DNA from: Galbula dea | Lineage: Eukaryota; Chordata; Aves; Piciformes; Galbulidae | Assembly (NCBI GenBank): GCA_013399015.1 | Contig: VWZX01010492.1 | Coordinates: forward strand, 1 to 64,000 | Reading direction: 5' to 3' | DNA: 64,000 bases | Part shown: positions 36,573-45,746 of the stretch, in pieces | Layout of the letters: each line of letters begins with the position of its first letter | Position numbering within the stretch: the first letter of the stretch is position 1 | Notes under the pieces: generated by a model | The model's input: only the letters and a program-made list of their open reading frames with translations | Told to the model about the DNA's origin: nothing | Database searches by the model: none | Program-made: the position numbers and the translations under genes

Positions 36573-38289
36573 GTCTACTGTGTATATTCTGCTATGATAT
36601 CATTCCAGAGAACTTAAAATTCTTTATGGTTAGTATTTTTCCCTGATGTCGTTTTATGACGATGCTTTTTCAGTCCCAAGGAAATACAAGTCAGATGTGC
36701 GTTCTCACAGCAAACCTCAGCCATTTCAAGTTAGAGTGGCTCATAGCCAGAGAGCTATACACATCTATGAGTCACAGCCCCTTTCAGTCACAAATGCAGG
36801 ACACTAAACATGACCACCAGCTACTATTTCTAGGTTGGGGGGCCTTTCTGGAACAACAGTGGCAGGAACATTCGATGGAAAGGCACTGTAAAAACAGACT
36901 GCTTGACTCAATTTTTTTTTTTTTCCTTTCTCATACTTTTTTTTTCACATACATTTCTTCTCCGTAAAACACTCAGTACTGAGCTAAGTTTGCCATTAGC
37001 ATTCACTGGTATAAACGAATGGAACAGAACTGACACTGGAGAGAGTCACTTCATAAGCCAAGAATGAGGTGCATGGACCAAAAATGTTTGCAGAGGGAAG
37101 AAGGGAGGAGAGGGACAGGCAACCAGCCTAGCTGGAAGAGGAGGAAAATGATGGAGACTAAAGATATAGCAATGAAAAAAGAAGATTGTTCTTCTAGCCT
37201 TTTAAACAGACTCTTATCTCCACCTGCCAGACCTGGGTAAGATCTCCTTTGGGTTGTGATTTCTGCTGCTCTGCAACCATACACCTCCATTCTTGAGCCG
37301 TACATGCTGCCAACCCAGAGTACCTCAGCAGTAGCCTGTGTGGCCAAGCAGTGGGAGCTAACACATTACAGATGCCTCAGGAGTTGCCTGACTCCCAGCA
37401 CAGAGCATCAGTTCCTAACAAGGCAGACATCTCTCACTGAGGAGGCTTCCTAGTACCAGCAGCAAGGAAATGCAGGGAAAAACCTCTGTATTGCCACATC
37501 TGGACACTAGGTGCAGAGTCCAAATTAAAGAAGAGCTTCCTGACGTACTACCATGGGCTGTTTTTCTTTCTGTTTTGCTCTTCCATACTAGCACTGCTGG
37601 AGCTGGTGACAGGAACATGAAGAAGTAAAAGCAGGGATTTAGGTGGAGGTGGAAAAGAGAAGAGAGCTGGAAATGCACTTCTTTTAAGGTCCTTCCAAAA
37701 CTGTCAGCAAAAAAATGTGTCCCAGTTAATATTCCAGAAGCTTTTAACAAAAACATACAGAGCACATCCAAAACTTACTTCCTGCCACACAAAAACCAGA
37801 ATACAGAACCCAGAAAACCCCAGGCTCAGGCTGAATTTTCCAAATGCTATTGTGCAACTCTTTGGCAAGGATTTATCCAGCACAGGTCACCCACATTCAA
37901 AAACCAATTGATTCAGACTGGGACAGTTGTAGAGGACTTCAGACTCAGGGTAGGAATAACCTGTCTTTCTGGATGAAACCAAAAGAGCCTGTCTTGTTTA
38001 GTCTAACCAAAAGAAGGTTGGAGTGTGTTTGCTTTTTATAAAGCCACCAAAGCAGCAGACACCAGGAGGGCTGACAAGCTATTGAAACTAAAGAGTGATG
38101 TTGTCAGAAGAGCAGACAGCAGCAGAGTGGCCCTGAATACATTCCCACTGAAAATTATGATAAATTCTCTAGAGCAGAAAATTTCTGGTAAAATACTAGT
38201 AGTAGAAATGTGAAACTCAAATCAGTTTACAAGAGGGATTTTGTGACATAACTGTCTGCATTAAAAGGGGACTGAGTCAAAAATGACTA

Positions 38290-38545
38290 TGCAGGAGGTC
38301 CTTCCCCACCCAGTCTCCTCGGCAGTGATTTGGACATCATCCTCACTGGGTTCCTCAACTCAGATCTGCTGGAAAGACATGGCTTCAGAAAGTGTGGAAC
38401 CTTTGAGTGTTTTGCCTAGGTCAACCTTAAGTTCACACAAAAAAAAAGTCAACACCATGACTTAAAAATATCTAGGTAAAGAAAAGAAAAAAAAATCTTT
38501 TCTTGAGAACTATTCTTTGATCACAGACTCAGGTTCAACCTTCTC
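38290..38545 (+). repeat. Inverted-repeat arm B (unclassified repeat)
   Basis: This is the partner of arm A. It differs by roughly nine substitutions, a 2-bp deletion near 38405, slippage in the A-rich run at 38438-38448, and 26 extra bases at 38482-38507 placed between GGTAAAG and AACTATTC. Near its start it has a few bases that arm A lacks. It ends about 250 bp before the solo LTR but shares no sequence with it. Its family is unknown to me. Confidence 0.85.
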
Positions 38546-38794
38546 AGACAGACACTGGCTTGAAAGGGGAGTACCTGGTCCACTATTAAGTACATGTGAG
38601 CTTGTTGACAGCAAAGTGTTGTGGTGCTCATGCCCTGTAGCAAATGTAATTGTCCATCAGTGTTCCTTAGCACCTGTGTCTATCAGACACCACTTGATGG
38701 AAAGAGTAGTAATGAAACACTCCCTTGCCTTGAAGAATCTGAGGGAAATCATTCAACCAGATGAGGGAGGAGGCCATATTTTGGAAGTATATAG

Positions 38795-38799
38795 GTAGA
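38795..38799. repeat. Target site duplication GTAGA (left)
   Basis: Five bases GTAGA directly precede the LTR terminus TGTCGAGG at 38800 and match the five bases after the other terminus exactly. A 5-bp duplication fits ERVL-type integrases. Confidence 0.9.
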
Positions 38800-39140
38800 T
38801 GTCGAGGGTCGAGGCTGGGCTGACCACCAACCCAATGACAGACGCTTCCCCCTTACCGTCCTTGCCCTCCCCCATGGGAAGGGAAAGGGGATAAGAGAGA
38901 GACAGAGAGACTTTGTGGATTGGAAATAAAACTAAAAACTAGTTTAATAACAACAATAATGTTAAATGAAATATATACAAATATGTACAGAACCCAATAC
39001 CAAACCCAAACCCCCCTTGATGGTAACTACGTCACCACTGATACTGCAGCAGTAGGCCTCAGCAGCAGACGAGTCAGGCTCAAGGGCTGGATCCTGGTAC
39101 TGGATGCAGGAACTTAGGGATCACCGAAGCACAGGAAAAC

Positions 39141-39301
39141 AATCCAGCAATCCGGGAATCAGGAAAGGGAATCTCACAAGGGAATCAGGAATCAGAATCC
39201 CCCAAAAGAAATCTAGCAAGGGAAAAAACTCCAGCAAGGGAAAAAAAACAACCCAAAACACTAACAAGGAAAACTCCAACAAGGAAAGATCTAACAAGGG
39301 G
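39141..39301 (-). repeat. Degenerate tandem array inside the LTR
   Basis: Units of about 14-18 bp repeat the pattern CTAGCAAGGGAAAAA, CTCCAGCAAGGGAAAA, CTAACAAGGAAAA, CTCCAACAAGGAAAG, CTAACAAGGGGG on the plus strand. They are preceded by GGGAATC-type units at 39153-39200. In the LTR sense this is CCTTGTTAG/CCTTGCTGGAG. It sits just downstream of the TATA box, in what should be the transcribed leader. Confidence 0.75.
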
Positions 39302-39314
39302 GACTGACCCCCAG

Positions 39315-39322
39315 TTTATATA
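39315..39322 (-). promoter_or_regulatory. LTR TATA box
   Basis: TATATAAA on the minus strand is the only good TATA box I saw in the LTR in that orientation. It places transcription start about 25-30 bp further, near 39285-39290. A TGACGTAT sequence resembling a CRE half site lies just upstream in the sense direction, at 39330-39337. Confidence 0.55.
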
Positions 39323-39634
39323 TCGAATATGACGTATATGGGATGGAATACTTCAGTTGGTCAGTTTGGGGTCACCTGTCCTGTCTGCTCCTCCCTGAAG
39401 GTGCAGCCTTTACCCTGCACCCCCCAGCAGGACACACAAGATTTAGCAGTGACCTTGCTCTGCATACCAATCCCTTGTAGTAAATCTAAACATTAGGCCT
39501 TATCACTGCTAGAAGCTGTCAGTGCCTGTGAAAACACGCTGCTAGTTTCAGAAAGTGCAGTTTCTTAGAGGAACTTCAGCTAATAAGTAAAATCACTGAA
39601 CAGAATTAGTTCTGTTCTAACCCAAACCAGGACA

Positions 39635-39639
39635 GTAGA
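39635..39639. repeat. Target site duplication GTAGA (right)
   Basis: The five bases directly after the LTR terminus AGGACA are GTAGA, identical to the five bases before the other terminus. Confidence 0.9.
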
Positions 39640-40047
39640 TCACAACAATCTGTATCAAATCCCTCTTTCCTCTGGTCTACATGCCTGAAATTTATGAGAA
39701 GACAGTAAGTTACCTAAATATTTACACACACTTGAGTGTGTACACACATCATGTTGTGACAGCTACACAGCCATTCACAGCTGCTGAAGAAATGTCACTG
39801 AAGTGTCAGCTGACTGTGGTTCTCGTTCTTCTATCAGCAAGACTCCAGGCCACCTTTCCTTTATGGTGATGGCTTTTATTCTGTCACTTCAATAAAGATA
39901 TTGACTACGCAGTGATTATAATCCTCAGTTTGTGCAATCTGACAAAGTCTGTCTCTGATTGGAATCTTTCCAGTCTCTCTTGTGGAAAAAGTGGGACCAC
40001 ACACTCAGTTCTACCTTTTTTTTTTTTGTCAAGTCATTTCTTTCCCC

Positions 40048-40081
40048 CCCCCAGTCTTTTATAACCCCCAGTCTTTTATAA
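40048..40081. repeat. 17-bp tandem doublet
   Basis: The unit CCCCCAGTCTTTTATAA occurs twice in a row without mismatch, after a T run and a C run. Perfect identity points to a recent slippage event. Confidence 0.9.
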
Positions 40082-40853
40082 CTTTTAGCTGACCACATAA
40101 AGACAAGGTGATATGGCAGAGTTCTCATAAATGGAAGCGCTGTGGGACAGATTTAAGGCTGCTTTCGTGACAGAGAGGGGCAGAGCCTGGCAGGAGAAAG
40201 CCGGGTTCAGAGCCAAGGGTTTTCTCTGACTGCTTCAGAGCCAGCCTTGCTTTCTGAATGTGGCCCAAAGCCTCTCTGGCAAGGGAGTCAAACGACAAGC
40301 AAAAACCCAGTGGTTATGAAACTGCACAGTTATCACAGCCTCTAAGAACTCAGCTTGTAATGTATTATAGTTGTAGCAGGGGAAAAAAAAGAATCACAAT
40401 CTTTGCCTAAATTACTTCACTCGTTTGACAGCTGATTCCCATTAAGGCTTTGTATGGATCATACCAGTAATCTTGATAAACCTCTGATAAGGTGTCCAGA
40501 TGTCCTGGTTTTGCCAGTTTCTAATTAGCAGTCCTGGGATCCTGTCAATTTAAGTTGGTGTTTGCTGCCCAGGGCCATAAAGTGAAAAGTTCTCTGCATC
40601 TGATGTCAGTTCTTCAAAGGAGGACCCCCTCCTTGTCATTGGATATTGAGTCCCAGTTGGAGAGACTGCAAATTTGATCAGCCTAGCAGAAATTATAGGC
40701 AAGCCTGGAAACAATATTCTCATGTGCGTGTCCTAAGAAAGTGCCCTTCTTCCTCCATGCTTCATCTGCACCTATGGGCAGATGTGCCCCAGCCTTCCTA
40801 GAGAGAGACAGGGCTTCCTCTTGTCCTATGTCCTGCACAGACAAAACCCCATG

Positions 40854-40937
40854 ACACTTCTCCCTACCTACTGCAAAGGTTTAAGTTTCAGCATAACACT
40901 TCTCCCTACTTACTGCCAAGATCTAAGTCTCAAACAT
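40854..40937. repeat. 42-bp tandem doublet
   Basis: Two adjacent 42-bp units both start ACACTTCTCCCTAC and share the middle TACTGC.AAG.T.TAAGT. They differ at several positions, so the duplication is not recent. Confidence 0.88.
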
Positions 40938-43622
40938 GGGCAAAGGAAAAGAGAAACACAAACCACCAAACTCTGGCTAGATAAGACTCATTTCCCCACA
41001 GACATTCAAAGGGAGCCAGAAACAAATGTGAATGGGGAGAGAAATGTATATGTTAGGCTCTTCTTAAAGCCTGGTGTCCAGAAAGAGTTCAAGTGACTCA
41101 GCTCTGAACTGCTGCTCCAAGGATGGCATTTTTCTAGTCTAGGACAGGAAGGCCAAGTCATCTCTCAAAGAGCTCAGGCTTTAGGGAAGCCTGGGGATTT
41201 ATACTTAGGCATGGCCCTGCCTCCTTCTCTTGGAAATGCAACTAGTTAGGGAAACATGCTGCTAAAGAGAACACCACCAGAGTAGAAAAAGCCCTCATGT
41301 ATCTCAAATGGAAGAAACTGCTAGCTAATTTCTTGTCCTTCCCCTAGCACTGTTTCAGTAAAGATGAGCATTGCATGCTGCTAAGAACACACAACACAGG
41401 GACAAAAACCTCTCCACATTTGTCTTGTTGAAACATAGTCTCTAGGAGGAGACAGAGGCTGAAGAGCGAGCCAAGCGTTTAGGAAATGAAAGCCTGAAGG
41501 TCAGGAAGAGCAAGCAGTAGGTGTGCAGATAGAGTTCATCTGATTAGTCCTTCGGCAGTGTGAGCCACAGCATTTCGCTCCCCAACTAAAACATCTTTTA
41601 TTTATTCCAAGCAGGCTGAAGCAACACCAGCCACTTCCCTGCCTCCAGGGATCTCAAGATGACATCCCCCAAAAAGTGGAACAGTCTAAATTCCAAAGTC
41701 CCAGAGTACATAGATCAAGTTTAAAGACTGAAATGAAAAGTGCAGGTTGCCTAGCCCCTTTCAGGCAAGTGCTGGGAAAAGGAATTACATGTGACAGTTC
41801 CAGAAGCAAATTCAGATAGACCTTTCATGCTCTAAATGCCTTTAGTTCCTGTAGGCCCATCATCCCTTTCTTCCATAGCTCCAAATGAAAACATTTCAAG
41901 AAGAACCAAACTATGAGTTACTGAAGTGAGAGGCAATCTAACTGTTGCCATAGTGGTTAAAATGTAGAGTTTATCTTAAGACTTATAAATTTGTCAGTTT
42001 CTGTAATAAGACGGGTAGAAAGCAGTACACAACATATTTCATTACACACCATGTTGTAACACCTCTGTTTTAGTGTCACCTTTTTCTCATTCTCTTTAGT
42101 TGTCTCTTCTCCTGCCATTCTGTGTGTATGCACATTGGAGTGGCAAATTACAGGGCTACTAGTCTTCAGAAAGTAAAAAAGCAGTGACAGAATCCAGTTC
42201 AGCCTCTGCCTTCTCAGCTGTATTCAGGAGGAGGGAGCTTTTGCTGACAATAACCCTGTGTTTTCCAAGTCAAGGCAAGGCATGACCCTAGGATTCTCTG
42301 ACTCACTGCTGCTCTCTCTGCCCTCTTTTCCCTTTCCCTGTGGCAGCAGAAGGAAAGCAGAACTGTTAGAGAGTACAGAGTCTTCACTGAGATTATCAAG
42401 GTCAGCTCACAAAAGGTTCCTCAACCGAGGCCTTAGCAAGGCTATCGGATTGCCACAGTGAGAAGCAAATTCGGGTGCAATGAAAGCTGTGCTGTGAGGC
42501 TGGGAGGGCAAGAGGAAGGTGGCCATGGTGGCATCCTGCAGGTACTGGCTGCTGCCAAGAGCACCAACGTTCTCAGCTTGGTGGCCTTGGCATGCCTCCC
42601 TGGCAAAGCAGAGTGCTGCCTGCTTAGTTCCAGTGGAAACTCCTTCAGCCAGCTCCAGAGCTGAGAGCCTTCAACACGAGGTGCAGCTTGCCAGGAAAGT
42701 TAATCAGTCATGTGAGACCTCAGAAGGAAAAAGGGGAACTCCATTTGTCAGAATTACAAACACAATATAATTGGATACAACTGGGACCTTGCCTCTCAAT
42801 ATTAATGGTAGATAAAATGCAGCTTTTCACTGAGCAGGCAAGCTAAGCAAAAAATAAGACAAATGATGTAAAGCTTCCTGATGTCTGCCCCATCACTTGC
42901 TCTGTGAAACTTGTGGATGTGGGAAACAGAAGCCCTGCTTTGCAGAAATGCAGTTTACACCCAGTGCCCACAAGACTGTCTACATCTTTTAGGCACAGCC
43001 CTGGATAGGTTTAATGCCACTGTGCTTCTGACTTTCAATAAACAAAAGATGAGCTGCTGTCATGGTGCGGTAGTATTTTTACATGAGACTCCTGATAAAG
43101 TCAGGGAATAGAGAATAACAGCAGCTACGGAGAAAAGCTAAACAAAACCCAAGCAGGATCACCAAGCCTTTTGCAGACCTCATGAGCACCTGAGTTTGGA
43201 CAAGGCTTTATTTCCAGGGAAGGATCTTGTTGGTTTTTATCTTGGCTGAACCTCTCCCCAGCAGTGAAGACTTTCCAGTCTGCAGTGAGGAACAGGCACA
43301 TACCAGTACAGTCCAGTGCCTTAGCAGAGATTTCCAACCAAGGTAGCTGGAGCTCGGACCCTGGCCAAGGTCAAAAGGAAAAGCAACAGTGATGGGCTAG
43401 AGCTATCCCCAGAGGAACTTTGTGCACAAGTGATGTGCACAAGCAAACAGTTCCCACCACAGGTATGTGTAAGTCATGGCTTCGGAGAGTCCCCAGCAGA
43501 GCAGAGCTGTGTGGGAGGATGGCAGGGTCCCCGCTGATGCCCTGCCTGTGAGCTCCTCCTTTTCACTAGCCTTACTCTGCCGCAGGAGAGTTCACCGTAA
43601 CAAAGTATTGTGGCAAAGCACA

Positions 43623-43638
43623 CCCCCCCCCCCCCCCC
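43623..43638. repeat. C16 homopolymer
   Basis: Sixteen consecutive C follow CACA and end at GGAAGG. It is the longest C run in the window and a likely site of length polymorphism or sequencing error. The minus-strand G16 could form quadruplexes. Confidence 0.9.
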
Positions 43639-45024
43639 GGAAGGTCCCAGTCCTCTAGTGAGGACAACGAAAAGGTGGGGATGAGATTCTCACCTGAGTA
43701 GAGGAGCAGAGCTGCACAGCTCAGGGAGATTTTCGCCACCAGGAGCACCAGCCAGCTAAAGCCCTCCCATCTAGTAGCACTTCTGACCCATCTAACTCCT
43801 TCCTGAGGAGTCTTTCCCAGGGAATCACACTTAACATGGTCGTATGTACACACACTGGAGCTTCACAAGCCCTTGCCTGCTAACAGCAAAATAAACAAGG
43901 CTGGTCTGCAAGGCCCACAGGGGTGGACCAAGAGCTGCAGTCTTCTAGCTGCTGCAGAAGCACGTGTCCCACTGCTGAGAGAATCGGACACCCTAGCTAA
44001 CATCCTAAATTCCCTCTCGCCCCCTTCTTTCCCACCCCTTTCTCTTCCCCTTCTCCACTTTATTCTTTTTTTTATTGATTAGTTTTCCTTAATACTCAGG
44101 GTTCCTTTTTTGGTCTGACTTCCCCCAGGAGCACTGCCAGCCCGGTCTCCCTTATGAACTACTGGACTCTGGCATCCCTCCAGCTCTACAGAGTTAAGAA
44201 AGACATTTTCTGTTCAGCAGTTCTGACTCCATCACATATGTCTCTGTAGAGCAGGTCAAAAGGCAAAGCCTGCAGAGAGCAATAATATTTGTACTGCTGC
44301 CTAATCCTAGAGGGGAATTTGTAGGAGGGAAGCAGAACCAGTTAAGGGAATGCCAAGTACCTCCAAACCACAGGGCTCTGCAATAAAAAGGGGAACAAGG
44401 AAAGATGGCTCTGACAATACCCACAGTGTTTCTAAATCTAATTAGAGTTTTACTCTCATGTTTATCATCTTAAGAATTATCCCTTGTAGACTTTTGTTAT
44501 CTTTTCCTCTTTCATAAGCAAAGTTGCTCACCTGGTTAAATAGGAAGCTGACAGCAAAGCAGTCCAAATATGGAGCAGATGCATAGTCACACTGAGAAAT
44601 GATTATTGGAGACAAAAACTGATTTTTTTTCCCCCCCTACCTCCATAGTCTTTTCTCCCTCCTGTGGTGACAATGCACTCAGAAATGTCCCTGTTTTCTG
44701 TTGGATTGAGGCACAGTGGTCCTGCTCCAGGCTTGAATTACAGCATCACAAAGTATTTAAACTTACATTTTAATGAGACAAGTATTCTTACAAAGGGGAG
44801 CTTTTCCCTGCTTCATGAAAGAAGCTTCACCCTTTCCAACACCCAGAGCAAGGAGAATTAATGAGACTTGATGTCTTCCTTTGACAATTGCTCATTTATC
44901 TATGAGAAACCTCAGCTGACAAACTGCACTCTAGTAAAGGTTCTGAGTAGAAGAACTTCTGAATCCTGGAGGCATCAACAATAGCTTTTGCCTCTTGTTT
45001 GGGTCAATTCAAGCACAGCTTGAG

Positions 45025-45038
45025 ACACACACACACAC
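45025..45038. repeat. (AC)7 microsatellite
   Basis: Seven AC units lie in an A-rich context, short enough to be only weakly variable. Confidence 0.85.
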
Positions 45039-45726
45039 AAAAGGAAAAGGGAGAAGAATGCTGTATAAATAAATTTAAAACATCTTCTCCCCTTCCTATC
45101 TGCTTTCACTTTAACAAAGTGTCAGATCTCAGAATTGCTCTGGGATATGGCACTATCCTAAACCTGTCATTAGAAGTCACTTGCTGTTCTGCAGAGAAGC
45201 AGTAGCAAGACATGAGCAGTACGAAGGGTAAGGAAATGCAAAAGAAAGTGGGAGGCAGCAAAGCCACAATCTCTTAATTAAAGAAATGAGGGATGAAACA
45301 ACAGGCATCTCCCCACTGAGGCTGAAAAGCTGGACAGGCTGATCTGAGACTGTATTACACTAGTGCCTGTCACAATATGGGGGAACCAGGCACTGAGCTA
45401 AGTGGGCCATTAGCATGCAATAAGGGAAGAAATAGCTTGGTCTGAATATAACTTTCAGAATAGAGCTGCAGTGAAATAAAGGGGGTTTTGAGCATAGAGG
45501 TGGAAAATAAGCACTTTGTAAGAGAAATAAAACATTCAGAACTAATTCTTCTGCTTCTTTTTCCAAATGAATCTATGAAAACTAGGTGTAAACTTTCCTC
45601 TCTTGCCAGTTCTGAGAAGTTTGGCTTCCAATAAAAAAAAAAAATGAAAACCCCAACACAACAGGTGTAATTTTTCATGAAAGATATGGATCAGGATGCC
45701 ACCTCTTAACACCCATTTATAATATT

Positions 45727-45746
45727 ATTTGCATTCAAATGCAAAT
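45727..45746. promoter_or_regulatory. Inverted octamer (POU) dyad
   Basis: The sequence ATTTGCATTCAAATGCAAAT contains two perfect octamer motifs, ATTTGCAT and ATGCAAAT, in opposite orientation with a 4-base spacer (TCAA). POU/Oct factors bind each octamer as monomers and paired arrangements as dimers. No promoter or gene is visible nearby, so function is unproven. Confidence 0.35.

Larger units (their letters stand above)
35151..38289. other. 3.1-kb spacer between the inverted-repeat arms
   Basis: It holds the MIR relic at 35345-35450, a TA-rich block with homeodomain-like and TEAD-like motifs at 36400-36600, and T runs at 36912-36924 and about 36937-36945. No gene is recognised, so nothing suggests that the spacer is cargo of a mobile element. 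Confidence 0.55.
38800..39634 (-). mobile_element. Solo LTR of an ERVL-like endogenous retrovirus
   Basis: This 835-bp LTR has canonical TG...CA ends on either strand: TGTCGAGG at 38800 and AGGACA at 39629-39634. It is flanked by perfect GTAGA duplications. On the minus strand it starts TGTCCTGGTTTGGG, the usual start of avian ERVL LTRs, followed by the palindrome-like AACAGAACTAATTCTGTT. A TATA box (TATATAAA, 39322-39315) lies about 312 bp into it, so U3 would be roughly 39634-39290. A tandem array (39141-39301) follows the likely start of transcription, and the variant signal ATTAAA occurs at 38948-38943. No internal gag, pol or env sequence adjoins it, so it is most simply the product of recombination between the two LTRs of a provirus. 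The strand is inferred from the family ends and the TATA box. Confidence 0.92.

Noticed and set aside
40500..40730. TGTCCTGGTTTTGCC at 40508, resembling an ERVL LTR start on the plus strand
   Set aside because: The sequence after the first dozen bases does not follow the LTR at 38800-39634, and no matching end or target duplication was found.
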